From Pyrocephalus nanus (lineage: Eukaryota; Chordata; Aves; Passeriformes; Tyrannidae): a stretch of 64,000 bases of DNA. The notes beneath the pieces were generated by a model, which saw nothing but the letters and a program-made list of their open reading frames with translations, did no database searches and was not told the origin of the DNA. Both the position numbers and the translations under genes were made by a program. Below are positions 1 through 12,907 of the stretch, one piece after another (position 1 is the first letter of the stretch; every line of letters starts with the position of its first letter). The stretch is from NCBI GenBank assembly GCA_038380795.1, contig CM076264.1:9674001-9738000 (forward strand), in the 5' to 3' direction.

Positions 1-2131
1 GCTGCTATCAGTGCTGTGCAAGCACTCAATTTGAAGTCAAATTCCATCAGTTCAGAGACCATAGCAGATAGCTAAAAATAATAGATCAGAGAAAAAAGGT
101 GGTGTCTAAACCACAGTTTAAGAGGTTCTGCCACATCTACTAGTTCTTTGCAGTGAGTATTTTATCTCTGTTAATGTGCCAAACATACCAGCTCTATGAG
201 AGGACTGGGAAGCAGTAAATAAAATGCAATACTAAATCAGAAGAAAGAGTAGAAATAAATCATATATCTCTGTATGCCTGTAGAGTACAGAAATTCAGAT
301 ATTGGTGTGAGGAGCGGGAAGAAAAGCTGCAGGAGGAAAGGAGCAGGAGGACTATTTTAAATGTAGGAAAGGCTAAAGTCTTATTTCAGGCATTTGACTA
401 GAAAGGGATCAGCAGATGGAAAGTTTACATCTGGCATTTAAAGAGAAAGTCAATATTTAACAGGATTTCCTCTGTCTTTCAAAATATTGATTTTTGAAAA
501 TGAACAGCCTTTAAGGAGCAGATACATACATACAAAAAACCCTCAAAAGCAATCTGGCTAAAGTGCTGGGTCTTAGCACATCATGCAGCTGTCTCAAATC
601 TGGTTACCATCTGCCCCATGGGTGGATTTAAACCTGACAGACTAGAAACTGAGGAACTGCTGTCCTCAGTTGATCAGGTCATATCATATCATTTCACAGT
701 TCAATCTAAGCTTAAAATTCATCTGCAATTCCCAGGGGCCGTGGTCAAAATATGCATGCTGTGCAACTAAAAAGTGCACTGGCCACAGACACATCCTGCC
801 TTCTGCCCCATCACAAGTAGCAGGGCAGGAAAGGAACTCATGCCCCTGCCTCTCTGCTGCACTCCTGTGCCTGTGTTTACTGCCTTTCCCTCATGAGACA
901 GAAATGGAACAGGACTGCAAAGAGCTATTTTGCAGGAAAAGATGTATGTATGCACTTCATAGCTCATGTGTGCTTACAAGAGCCCTCAAGGCTGTGTTGG
1001 TTGCTCTCCTGAAAGTATTATGTATTTAGATACATAAAAATAAGTATTTATGAGATCAAGAACCAGAAAAACAAGCTGCATTTATCTATTCTCACAGGAA
1101 TTTACATGTTTATATATGTGCACGTTTCTCAGATGTCAATGATTTTACAATATAGATAAATAGCTTTTAGAATTTTTCACTCCTTCAACAGAAAATAATA
1201 ATTTGATTTCTGCAATTTCTAAACAAGACAAACTCTCCATTCACTCAAGCCTGTTAAATCAGTTGTGACTATGACCAGAACTTTCACTGTGTTCCCAAAA
1301 ACAAGGTTCTAATGATCTATGCTGCTATCTTGGAAATGAATTATAAATACCTTTTAAAAAAGAGTAGTGACATTTTTATTCCATTCTTTTTCCATAGCAA
1401 CTTTTAACTCAAGTGCCTCCACATGTAAAGTCAGTGTCGCCAAAAACACCTCATGTGGATTAAGGTGGATATTAAGGAGGGAACAATATCTCAAAAATGC
1501 TTTCTCTTTCAGAAAGGGAATTTCTTTTTCTGCTCCTTTCCTTAATCTGAAGTACAGGCTTCTTCCAAATTGAAAAAATATGTGCATGGGAAAAATGTAA
1601 CAGGAAACTTGGAGGAAGGAGCCACAACAGGAGGTCATCATTAAAAATTCTAAGTTTAGAGCTGGAGAAGGCCAGGAAGTGTCATTCACTCCTTATGCTC
1701 TGGTAACAAACCTAGAGATGGGTCAGAAAAATCTCCATCATAAACAAAACGTGCCCAGAAGGAAGGTTAAATGAAGCCTGTGCCGTGTAGCCAAAACTGT
1801 AAGTCAAATCCTCAACAACAATCCCCCAAAAGAGTCAACAACCTTAGTCCAGATAAAAGCCAGCTTATTTTATAGAGTCTGAGTGCTATTCAGATGTCCT
1901 AAATTCCATCTCAGCCTAGCATTTCCTTTTCACTAAATGTTTTCAAAAGCCTGAAGCTAGCCAAGAGAAAACACCAAGTACAAAGACTCATATGCAATTC
2001 TGGCCATACTAATATACCCTAGATGATAAAGGACTTTTTGCTTCCAAATTTTTTTGGCCCTGAGTTAAACTACCTTACCCAAAGCCACTGCCAAGAGGTT
2101 CGATATCTCTGCATGAAAAGGCATTATTAAT

Positions 2132-2155
2132 AAAAAAAAAAAAAAAAAAAAAAAA
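2132..2155 (+). repeat. Poly(A) run, 24 bp
   Basis: There are 24 consecutive A residues, followed by GAGGATGG. No AATAAA-type signal or recognisable retrotransposed body lies just upstream, so it is a homopolymer tract rather than a demonstrable retrogene tail. Confidence 0.95.
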
Positions 2156-3118
2156 GAGGATGGACATTGTCATCTCTCAAGGTCTCAGGCTTTCCATACA
2201 AAACAAAGGAAACAAATCCTTGCAGAGTGCAGCATACAAAAGCCAGCAATGTAAAGTTCAGTGGAGCAGAGGGTACTGTGCATTCACAAGTTACAAGCCC
2301 ACATTCCCTGAAGAGCTGAATGATGAAGAGTACAAGAACATGAGCCAGCTGAACTGTTTCCTTTCATATAGCAACTTATCTTCTGTGTAATTTCTTTCAT
2401 TTCAAAATCTTCCTTTGAAAAATGATGTGGAATTAATGCAACATCTGCAGAACACTGATGCTGCATACCTGGTTCACTGCACAGGCCACTCTGGAAAGCA
2501 ACTGAGGAGGACTGGACAGTCTGTCTCCTCTCCTAAAATTGTCAGAATCTGCCCACAGAAATAACTGATCACTCGGAGTGGTCCAGTATTAGGGATGGCT
2601 TTTGAAGATGACTCAAGGAAGCTATAAAATCTCAGTGCTACAGCTAAAGAAACCATTTGTAAAATCCTGGACAAAGAATTTCTTTTGGATTTCTTTCACC
2701 GTTTCTCAGTAACTGGCCATACACAGAGCTGCTTGCACTGAAGATATATGATTTCCTCTATGCACTATATAGCTTAGTTCTCTAATTCAGATGCTAGACA
2801 ATTTATTCCAATTTATTATCTATCTTTATAGCATCAAACCCAACAACATAATCTTCAGCTTTATTAATTTAACTACATGTTCTGCTCTCTCCCTTCTCTC
2901 CTAATGACCTGAGGCTGTGAATAGGCTGCTGTTCTGAAACTACAGGGTGTGAATGGCCCGTTAGCATTCAAAGTTAGTGCAGGAACTGGTTGTTAGGCAT
3001 TTCTGAATTTGTGCCCGTCTGTCAAAAGTGGTTTTGTTCCCACTCAAACAGTCATATGTCGGTAGCAAGAGAATATGGGCACCAGGTGTAAGTTCAGAGT
3101 ACATGCTGCTAGAGTGTT

Positions 3119-3156
3119 AAAAAAAAGAAAAGGAGAAGAAGAAAAAAGAAAAAAAG
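3119..3156 (+). repeat. Purine-only (A/G) low-complexity tract
   Basis: The + strand holds only A and G for about 38 bases, with irregular AAAAG and GAAGAA units. It is simple-sequence DNA with no gene nearby. Confidence 0.85.
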
Positions 3157-4079
3157 TATTGCTTTGCAAGTAGCTGCTTCTGATAGCAAGTAATCAAAAC
3201 ATATGGAGATTACAGACTCAGATTTGTTGACACTTTGAGGCATTATGCCACAAACAAATGCTTTTATCCTTAAAATGTTTCATTGGTGGGAATTTACATT
3301 TGAAAAGCCTAATTAGGAGACAATATCGTCCCCCACAGAAAATAAGCAACCTCCACAAATTCAGAGGATATCCTTTGAAGTATGCTGAAAAACTTACCCT
3401 TACATAAGACTTCGTTTTGTTAGTAGAGGGCTGGTGTTTCTTATTCCTTTCAATAAGTTACAGACACTCAAATAGGGAGAGGCTGGGTAAAGTTGTCCAG
3501 AGAGGAAAAGAAAACAAAATATTTGCTTTTTGTGAACACCATTTTCTTTATTCTGATCACAGCAAAAAAAATGGTCACTCCTTCAACAGTAAGCAAGTTG
3601 AGACGTCTAAAACTGTGAGACACTTTTAGAGACTTGGAACGTGGACATATGTTAGATACGCAGTAGCTTGTGTAAGTATGTTTAGGAAGCACCCAAATTT
3701 GAGCTCTGGCAGGAGACTCTAATTTCTCTCTCTTTCTAGTTATCTGAGTAAGAAAGACACAGGGATTTCAGGAGGACAAACCTCCTTAATGAGAAGGGTC
3801 ACTCTGAAACATTCTAAAAGGAGGTGGAGGAGAAACAGAAGGGCAGTGAGACTTAGCTGAATGGGATGCTGGAACAAAACGTGGGAAATGTGAGGATAGC
3901 ACCCTCTAGTCATCCACTGCATACACTGAAAGGAGAAGGTGCTTTAAGGTGCCAAAAGGACACAGGAGTTCAAAATATTACCAGGGAGTTTGGTTCCCAC
4001 AACTAGACCCTTCAAGATCAATAAAGCCCTGATGTGTGAGAGTGATATAACTGCTGTCTGGTGTGCAGCTCAATCATCC

Positions 4080-4130
4080 CTCGAGGGGTCTGGGGGCACC
4101 CTCGAGGTTTACAGCCCAGACAGAGGGCTG
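4080..4130. repeat. Two adjacent short GC-rich hairpins
   Basis: CTCGAGGG at 4080-4087 is the exact reverse complement of CCCTCGAG at 4099-4106, giving an 8-bp stem with an 11-nt loop. CAGCCC at 4112-4117 pairs with GGGCTG at 4125-4130. An AATAAA hexamer lies about 55 bases upstream, at 4020-4025. This layout could be the R/U5 part of a decayed LTR, but I do not recognise the family and chance pairing is possible. Confidence 0.5.
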
Positions 4131-5029
4131 GGTGTCTTCACTGAGACATCCCCCAAGGACAATGTGTCTTAGCTAGCGTGTGTTACTTGCACTTTGGAGG
4201 ACATATATTGCAGTCCTTTGTCCTGCAAAAAACTGACCTAGGACTCCTTGCAATAAATTTAGGGAAACAGGAAAAGGGGTATTGGAGGAGCGTCCTCTTT
4301 GACAGCAGGGTGGTGAGAGAGTGTGAAAACATCACTTAGATATTGGTCTGTACTCTCAGTTAAGCAGATCTAGATGGAAAACATCAGATCTACAAGACAG
4401 TTTTGTGTATGAGTAGGTACCACACTTTATAAAAGAGGAGACTCAATAAAACCTCGTGCTAAAGCTGTAGGGAAAAATATAACAAGTAAACATCTTTCTC
4501 CCCACATCAAGGTAACTTGTAAACTAACGAGCCAGAAACAGATGTTCGGTATCTTACTTTCAGCATCAGCAGCTCCCTAAAATGATTCCTGAGTTTTGTC
4601 ATCTTTGGCGTTCTGCTCAAAGCCAACCATTTAGAGACAGAAATAGTTCTGACAGCTCTATGCTGGCTTGTGTTTCCAGCTATGCTCTCTTGTCTGCAAT
4701 TAAAGCGTTATGCATTATATCCTTGTGATAAAAAAGGATAATTTTTTTTCTTAGCATCCAAATAGTTACTACCTTCAGAGTTTTATGGGAGTTTTGGATA
4801 TTACTAAAGACAACAAGAAATTTAAAAAATGTAAATAAAATAGAGGTGTTGGGACAATCCCATAATATCCCTTTTCATTCTCATGATACTGAGGTGCCGA
4901 AAGTTGGTAAACTCCTTCAGTTATGTTAACACAAATTAAAATCGTATTAAGCTGCAATTCTCAAATTTAGCTCATACACTAAGTAAACAAAAATGTGGGC
5001 AGACTATTCTGATCCTTGTGGGGAAGAGA

Positions 5030-5044
5030 AAGAGAGAGAGAGAG
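5030..5044 (+). repeat. (AG)n simple repeat, short
   Basis: About seven AG units, set in a longer purine-rich context. It is a small microsatellite. Confidence 0.8.
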
Positions 5045-6431
5045 GACAGAGAATGTAATTGTTTCACAGTAAGTGGAAGGATTTCTGGGTGAAATTGTAC
5101 TAGCAGTACATATTAAATTTCATAACAGGATGTTCTCTGCTCAAATATCCCCCTTAGTCCTTGATTTTATATCTGAGACTTGCAGAGAAAGACCATTATG
5201 AAGCCAGAAAAATATAAAAGTGTTACTTTTTTTAAATTGCTTCTTCCCCATTAACATTGCTGCCCCAGCCTCTCTGGATTCCTGAAGTTCGGGTGCACTC
5301 CTACATATCTCACTTCACACACCGGGGGAAGTCAGTTTTACCCTTCCAGATTCCTTCATTACCACTTCTTAAGAAATCTCTACAATTAGAATGTAGTTAT
5401 CTTCTGGGTCTCTGTCCATCCATCCCTGGTCCCAGTCCCTATCCCCTGCCAGAAACACCTTTCCATCCTCAGATTTCAGAGAAGGTAGAACAGTTACCTC
5501 TGTCTACTTTGCAGATCAATTAGCTCTAATAAGCTGGCATACAAGTCTCAGCTTTGTCATGAAACCTTCACAAAGAGAGGTTCAGGACTTGACAGACCTT
5601 TTGCCTTTCATTGACCACATCTCCCTTTGAGACTCCTTAGGAGTAAAAACAAACTTTACCCACCTTCTCTCCAGCACAACATAATGAAGTTAGGAAGGGC
5701 TGGAGCCTTCCTTTCCTCAAGCAATGGAGCACTGTCGCTTACTTTGGATATGCTAATATTTTCTGGGCCTCCTCCAAACTGTCTCCCTGCCCAGACAAAT
5801 CGTTAATGACTGTTCCAGGGACTGTCTAAGCCGTTAAAACCTTGGTAATTCATTACTGGGAACAACGCTCCTTTTCCAAAGGAATCTCTCCAACATAAAA
5901 GTTCTGCCTTTCCATAAATTCTTCCTTGTATTTCACACCACATGTTTGTTGGTAACCGCACTTAATGCATATCTTCATGACTAATGCATGTGACTCACTT
6001 CTGAATATTGACTAAGATCAGACAGAGAGACAAGCAGAAATTTCAGGGTGATGAGAGGTCTGGAATGACACCTATCTACATAGGAAACAGGATCAGATCA
6101 TCAGCCTGCTATAAATTACAACAAATATTGCTGTGACCACCTGCATTGTGCTATTGGAGTTTTTTTGGAGGCTTTGCATTACTGTTTCCTACATTGTCAA
6201 TCTTGAACCTAGGCAATGCTGTTTTACTCTCATTTTGATTATTTCTTGTGGAGCTCTTCTCATGCTCATTGAATCTACCAAATTAAAGTGAAATTAAACA
6301 TAAAGCAAACCAGAAAACATACGGTTTGATATTTAGTCTGAAGATTAGTAACATATTTTAACATATGGCCACAAACAACATAAATATATATCCAAACAAG
6401 TATTCTTTTTAGTGTATCCCATGTGTGCATT

Positions 6432-6448
6432 TTATATATATATATATG
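6432..6448. repeat. (TA)n simple repeat
   Basis: Eight TA units, followed by GTACACATG. It is a short microsatellite just upstream of the sense-strand CR1 copy. Confidence 0.85.
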
Positions 6449-6564
6449 TACACATGCAAAGTCAAAGGCTGTAGTGGTGGGAGGTGAGGTAAAAACTATC
6501 TTTTCCTATACCAATAAGTAAGCACAACCTAGAATATTATTTCTTAGGCATCCAACATAATGGG

Positions 6565-7113
6565 TACGATATTCTTCCCCTCTACTCTGCCCTTATGAGA
6601 CAACACCTGCATGGAGGTCTGGGGTCCTCAGCACAGGAAAGATATGGACCTGTTGAATCAGGTCCAGAGGAGAGCCAGAAGAAACTCCCAGAGGAATGGA
6701 GCACCTCTCCTGTGAGGAAAGGCTGAGAAACTTTGGGTTGTTCAGCCTAGAGAAGAGAAGGTGCCAGGGAGATGTTATTGTGACCTTTCAATACTTAAAA
6801 AAGACCTATAAAAAACATGGGGACAGACTTTTTAGTAGGGTCTATAGTGATTGGACAAGAGGTAATGGTTTTAAACTAAAAGAGGGTAGGTTCAGACTAG
6901 ATATAAGGAAGAATTTTTTATGATGAAGGCAATGAAACACAGGAACAGATTGCCCAGAGAGGTGGTAGATGCTTCATCCTTGGAAGTGTTCGAGATCAGG
7001 TTGGAGGGGCTGAGAAAAACCTGATCTAGTTGAAGACATCACTGCTCATTGCAGAAGGTTGGACTAGATGACCCTTAAAGGTCCCTTCCAACCCAAACTA
7101 TTCTATGATTCTA
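6565..7113 (+). mobile_element. CR1 LINE, 5'-truncated, with intact 3' terminus
   Basis: CR1 is a non-LTR retrotransposon. Its copies lose the 5' end and finish in short octamer-like repeats instead of poly(A). This copy runs in the sense direction and ends with CCCAACCTATTC-like sequence followed by ATTCTATGATTCT, the typical avian CR1 terminus. An open frame at 6696-6923 preserves the ORF2 C-terminal motif NFGLFSLEKRR and the later block RFRLDIRKNF, both characteristic of CR1 ORF2 downstream of the reverse transcriptase. The frame stops at 6923, before the normal end of ORF2, so the copy is dead. It has the K-Y-K-K type C-terminus (YLKKTYKK), one of three CR1 subtypes in the window. Confidence 0.93.
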
Positions 7114-7760
7114 ATTCCAAGCCCTACTGGCTGTGGGAGGTTAGCTTCCCACACTCACAGCCACCTGGTTGCTAAGAGTGGGTGTGAAGGAGGAGCTGGA
7201 AGGAGCCTCAATACAGAATCCTCTGTCCTCCCCTTGGGCAAAGTTTTCAAGCTGAAGTTCTTACCCTTCACACATGTCACTGTCAGGTCTCACACCTCTT
7301 TCATCCTCACCCTTGCCCATTGACTTTCTGGTTCAGATCCCATGACCATAAACCTGCTGGGCAGTCATTGAAACAAAGCTGATCCAAGTCTCTGTCACTG
7401 GGTCTTACCATGACCTTTACAGTGCTGATTCAATTTCAAGCCCCTTGTTGATGTCATAGTGTCTGGTGGTCACCCTCAGCACACAGCTCACCTACCCTCG
7501 TGGAGCTGCCTGCTGTCATTGCAACCCCGCACTATCCTGACATCAAATCTGTACCTTTTAAATACCATCTAGTCCTCAGATCTGTCCATAGTCCTGGCTA
7601 CACAGAGCTCTCTATTACCAGTGCCAGCAGCAGTGGCGTTCTGGACAATCCCACAATTAGCTGCCAAACCAGCATGTCCATTTGAGAACCTCTCTACTCG
7701 CTTGCTTTATGCTCACCCCTCTTATTGCTTGTCCTTGGGAAGATCAAAGATTACCACATT
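7114..7760. other. GC-richer unassigned segment directly after a CR1
   Basis: Immediately 3' of the CR1 terminus the composition rises above the surrounding AT-rich level and stays rich in CT and CA dinucleotides to about 7760. The open frames (60-72 codons) match no protein I recognise. It could be an unrecognised repeat, or unique sequence. I see no TG...CA termini or inverted repeats to support a named class. Confidence 0.4.
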
Positions 7761-10096
7761 GTGAAGCACACCCAGAACCTTAATTTTCTTCCTGGTTCTT
7801 TTCTATTAAAAGTTTAAAGAAGATGGATGTTGATACCATGGCCTTTGAATACGTTAGCAGAAGTTCCTTCAGTGCAAATACAGAGATCACAGGTGTTTGG
7901 CAGTGAGCTGTTGTTCTCTTGTGTCCACTCAAGAAGATATAACAGCAACACATATCAAGCCTATTGATTGTGAATGCCAGCTCTGGGACTTACATGGAAA
8001 AGCATCTCAGTTCCCAACAGGTTAGGAGGAACATTGTACAGCTGAAAGCCAGCCATGAGTCAAGTGATTCACAGACAAGTAAAAAGAGGCTTTGTTGTGT
8101 TTTTCCTCCCTTGAAACAGAATTACATTTCATGGATGGTGAAATAAAGAAGAGCCTCTACAGAGGTCCTTGTGGATGCCATCCGCAGAATTCTAATGTAT
8201 GATAAGTTGGATCATTAATATTCATAGAAGAGTGTTACTGCCAAAAGAAATAATTTTTACAACAAATTTAGCTTACTGCATTCTGAGCTGTCAAATCTCT
8301 ACAGGATTTTGAAGCTCACAAACTCCTTTTAGGCTCAAACTGAATCCAGAAAACAAAAATATATTTTAACTTTAATGAACTTCCATTGTCCTACCTTTCT
8401 TGCTTCTTTTCCAGACAAACTAATCCTGTGGATTCAGCTTCTCAGTTTCTCCAGCTCACCATGAATTTGAAGAGGTCAGCCACTACTGAAGCCATCAGGG
8501 AATATCCTTAGATGGTCCTTTAATATTTTAAAAGGATTTAAATGGATTTTTGTCAGACAGAAAACACAAAGGTTACTTTTAGAATATACTGTTTTGTTCA
8601 CTGCACTTAATTTTTCATATTTTTTTCCTAGCAAATGTATCTTGAATTAGGTGATCATTTCAGTGAAAAGACTTAAATCAGCTTTAGCTTAAGCCAGCAT
8701 ATATTTATTTTTACTTTTATCTACTGCATTGTCTTTTGAGGCTACTTTGTTCTGTCCAGATACCACTGTGATTTATTAGGCTGTTGTTCAAACCTGAGGA
8801 GAGGATACTATGAAATATCATCACATAGGTCACATGTTGGATTACTTATATCCTAATCACCCAGTTCTATACAATAATATAAGAGCACCTCTGAAGAAGC
8901 CCAACTTTACTTTTCTCTAAGAAAGAAAAAAAAAACAAACAAGCTGCAAAACTAAATGTTGTTTATTATACCAAAGGAAGAGGAAAAACAAAAAGATAGC
9001 AGTTACCTATTACAGCTGATGTCTCAAATCAGTCTGGATGAATTCTTCTTCCTTTCACTGGACATTTTTTTATACCTTAAAAACTAAGATTTTTCTTAGA
9101 TGGAAGTACAGAGCTGTGGCAAAGTGCACTTCGTGGTTATGAAAGTCTGTGCAAATGTGCCTAAATTCAATCCTTACATGTGGGTTTCTTTAGAATTGCA
9201 TAACAGGAAAGGGAAAGCTCTTTACCAAAAATCTGAATGTATTTGAAAGAAAAACCTGGGTGCTAGTTCTCACACAAAACCAATCTCAAAATAAAATGAC
9301 ATCCGAACACTTTGATAGCTAAGACAGAATTTGAAGATGAATAATGTTTGAACTCAACACCCTCTTGAAACTAGAGATCATTTATTCCTGTTCATCATCT
9401 TTATCAGATTTATTACAGTGGGAAGACAAGAATGTGGCCTTGAGTCAAAGCAGCCTCACTGACATAGCAACATTTTTTTAATTGATCTGGCTGTGAAACT
9501 AAACTGGAATGCCACTGATCTATTTTCTTTGCAGGCTTACAAACCAGAAGGACAGGATTCCATGCAAATTCATTGCTTAATTTGATTTTCAACTGAATTG
9601 CAATTTGTAATGGAGGATTGTGGAGAACATCACAGGGATGTTTGCGGCAGAGATTCATACTGTTGCAAATTCATCTGTTGCTTGTTGTATAAAGCAAATA
9701 TAAAACAAGTAGTGGTAGGTCACATTAGTATTACTTTAAAAACAAATTTTGAATAGTCACAATACAATAATTTCCAACAGTGTAGCAGCTCTCTGAAAGC
9801 TGCTTTGACTCTGTCATTAATACAGGTATGTGTTTCCTAGTCAACTCACACTAGTTCTGTATGCTTGGAATGAATCTCAGCATACTGCTGAGACTTACAC
9901 AGGAGAGGGTGCGTGGGCTAAGGATGCAATGCAGATTGTTGTGCTTTGACTGCTTCTGTCTAATTCTCTTTTGCAAATAAATCCCTGTGTCTGTACAGTA
10001 CAACGCAGCACCATGAGCCAATTCCCACTCTACTCCTCAGCACCCTTGTGCTGCACAGCACAGTGCAGCACATTGCAGAGTATTAAATTGGGCCAC

Positions 10097-10200
10097 AAAA
10101 AAAGAAAAAAAAAAAAACAAACAAAAAACAAACAAAAAAAAAAAACCAAAACAAAAACAAAAACAAAACAAAAAAAAAACCAAAAAAAAAAAAACACAAC
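10097..10200 (+). repeat. A-rich low-complexity tract with CAAAA/CAAAAA units
   Basis: About 100 bases consist almost entirely of A with interspersed single or paired C (two G at the start). Units such as CAAAA and CAAACAAAAA recur irregularly. This explains the lysine- and phenylalanine-rich translations from either strand, so those frames are artefacts. Confidence 0.95.
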
Positions 10201-10218
10201 TATGTTAGCACAGCATTG

Positions 10219-10259
10219 CAACCAGCCCTGGAGTCATAGTCAACCAGCCCTGGAGTCAT
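10219..10259 (+). repeat. Two-copy tandem duplication, 22-bp period
   Basis: The 19-mer CAACCAGCCCTGGAGTCAT occurs at 10219-10237 and again, identical, at 10241-10259. It follows directly after the A-rich tract, as expected for replication slippage near low-complexity DNA. CCAGCCCTGG within the unit is itself nearly palindromic. Confidence 0.95.
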
Positions 10260-10651
10260 GATCTCAAGCAGCAGACCCAGATGTATTATCCCAGGGCTGG
10301 AGTGCACATACCCTTTTGGACGTGATGGGTAAACCACTCCGAATTCCAAGTCACACTGCCTTGCCAACAGCATTCTTTCAAAGCTGGACATGTAAAGCTC
10401 ACTGGTTAGTTCATTATGCTATTGTATTCTTTTCTTTCAGTAAAGAAGGTTGTGAAGCACCACATCCAGCAAAACCCTGAGGGAAAAGAGGGGGGAAAAG
10501 AGAATTAGCTAAGGCAAATAAGTCCTCAGCTGATAGAACTGCAAGGGGATATGTGAGTTGTAGCGCAAATACCAGTAGAGTGGCTACATTGTAAGATGCA
10601 TATATACCCACATTTTATATTTTGTTGTTATAAACTCCTATATGCAAATGT

Positions 10652-10763
10652 CATAAAAAGGGTTGGGTTGGAAGGGACCTTAAAAATCATCTACTTCAAC
10701 ACCCCTGGCCATGGACACGGAACCCTCCACTAGACCAGGCTGCTCAGAGCCCCATCCCACCCA
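10652..10763 (-). mobile_element. CR1 LINE 3'-end fragment, antisense
   Basis: Read on the + strand it begins with GGTTGGGTTGGAAGGGACCT, the reverse complement of the CR1 3' end. It continues through the CCACTAGACCAGGCTGCTCA block, which is also CR1-specific. About 110 bp survive. The terminal octamer repeat is degraded, and no ORF2 coding sequence is left. Confidence 0.85.
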
Positions 10764-12907
10764 CATGTATACCTATCTATAGCACGTTCCCCAGGAATTA
10801 AATGTTCTTTACTCAAATGGTGTTACATGTAAAAGCCAGGACTTTTACAAATATAGAATTAATTAGCATTAAGAATAATTTACTCTATGACCCGCATTCT
10901 CTTCCTGATTAAACTGTTGAATTTAATGTAAATGCCTCTTTGTATTCTGCAAAAGATATTTCAATATTTGTGTTGTTTATAGCTGAAGTAGGGGAACAAC
11001 TTCATGAAAAACAATTTATTCAATTTAATTCTTCAGTTGCTCATGAATATGCCACACTCGTCATTGAATTTATTTTCTATTTTAAATTATTGCTGAAGAA
11101 ATTTTAGTATATAAGTCTTGGTTTGTAAACATATTTCTAACCATTGCAGACAACTCAGATTCTATAGTCTAAAATTATGCACAGATCACATGCCATCACT
11201 TCCATTGCTATTTCACATAACCAATCCAGCAGTTATCCAAACATTTTTCTGGGCAAATGTATCAGAGTACATACATAAAAAGTCACTCACATACAATATG
11301 TGAGTATACTGCCACATACTGTCACCCTTAATGAGAGCAGAAAGACTCCACCCATACCATTTGATGAAAGAATGTTATTCTACAAATTGAGTGTTCCAGA
11401 ATCATTCTTTGGCATAAAACAGAGGGGCAAGAGTTTTTACAGTACTCTCTCAGGGTCTAATCTTTCCTTCTGCCCTCAAAGTAGTAATTTCAAAAAACAT
11501 ATGACCTAGAAAAAAAATGATGCCTCTAACAAGGACCAAATTCCTACGAAAGCACAAACTGTGTAAAAGTGTAGCTGAAAATTATGTCCATAGGAAATTT
11601 CTAGACTGAAAGTGTATAAAATTCATAGAATATTTTTCCTCATTAATAGGACCAGGATTTGCCCTAAGTAAATAGGGGGATTAGCCAGATCAAAAATAGA
11701 CATCTACATTTCAGGAGTCTAAGTCTGAGATGCTTTCACGAGGATCTCATCATACTCCATGGAGATGAGTAGTACTACAATGGATTACACATCCCATCCT
11801 AAAGTGAGATGCATATAAAATATGTTAGATAATTTATGTCCATTAGATATAAGCACACAGATTGCAGACATTGTAGATGAGATTAATCCTATTCCGTATT
11901 AATAAGGAAACTTGTGAGTGTGAAAGTCCTGCTACTAAGTTCCTTTCAGTAAGTAGAAACACACTTCTTGGATCATTTTATTTGTCCTTTTTTCCCACAA
12001 ATGGAAACCTGCATGCCAGGTTTTTGTAAGGAATTCAGAAGGACTAAACAAGAAGAAAGCTTCAGATTTTTCCTAGAGTGCAATAAACCTAATTAAAATT
12101 CAAAGGAACACATTTAACTTCATCCTTATTGAGTGATACAAACTTCTCCATTTATGGAAAAAGAGTACATCTTCTAACGTAAGAGAATGTGGAAACAAGA
12201 TGGTTTGGCATGCATTTCTTAACTCTGTTTCATCAAGCTTCTATTCTTTTTATAAATACTCAAGTTGCTACATGAGCAAATCTTGCACAAATAATGACTG
12301 TCATTAAACTGCTCATTTAAACAGTTGATTCAAGTGAAATATAAGGGTTCTCTAGCCTGCCAGATAAGCACTCTGGAAGTGTTGCTCTGCTATTTGATAT
12401 GTTTCCCCTTCTTTTAAATCCTAAAGAATCCCATGACTTGCACAATAAGCAGCTTTACATTTTAAACTCAATGAGGATAGATACTGAAGCAGAGGAGAAC
12501 TCTATCACTGAAAGAATAAACAACTCTGTTGATGCTTCATTACTGACAGGCTTTCTTGAATAGAACCAAAACATTTTCTTGCTTTGAGGCACAAATGGAT
12601 TTACAAATCTCACAGTGGTCAGATAGAAAAATGGATGCAAGTTCAAGAAGCACAGAGTACCTCTGTAAAAGGAAACGCTGTGAACAAAGGATATTCTGTT
12701 ACAAAGTATTATTGCAAAGGAAATTTAAGACTGACGTTTTTACCCACATGAATTCACATCTAAGTCAATCCACAAATACCTTCACTGCACACTTAAATGA
12801 AAGTATACAAAGAGTTTATGAGCAAATGGTAGACTACACAGTCAATTAAATGAGATGCTGCAATTTGGGATTAAAGCTCTGTTGTTTTAAGCACTGTTGT
12901 TTTCAAC
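10764..12907. other. Unassigned AT-rich sequence
   Basis: No gene or repeat is recognised. Around 12240-12340 the sequence is low in simple repeats and has the look of conserved non-coding DNA, which cannot be tested from one sequence. The 97-codon frame at 12556-12849 resembles no known protein. Confidence 0.6.

Larger units (their letters stand above)
1..6564. other. Unassigned AT-rich intergenic or intronic sequence
   Basis: No gene is recognised here. The reading frames are all about 120 codons or less, overlap on both strands and match no family I know. Visible content is a run of 24 A at 2132-2155, a purine-only stretch around 3119-3156, two small GC-rich hairpins at 4080-4130, a short GA run near 5030-5044 and a TA run at 6432-6448. 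The stretch 5240-5560 is pyrimidine-rich on the + strand. The rest is ordinary AT-rich vertebrate non-coding sequence. Confidence 0.7.
7761..10651. other. Unassigned AT-rich sequence
   Basis: No gene or recognisable interspersed repeat is seen. The only structured content is the A/C-rich low-complexity tract at 10097-10200 and the 22-bp-spaced tandem duplication that follows it. Confidence 0.65.

Noticed and set aside
10030..10261. Lysine-rich (+) and phenylalanine-rich (-) frames
   Set aside because: Produced entirely by the A-rich low-complexity tract.
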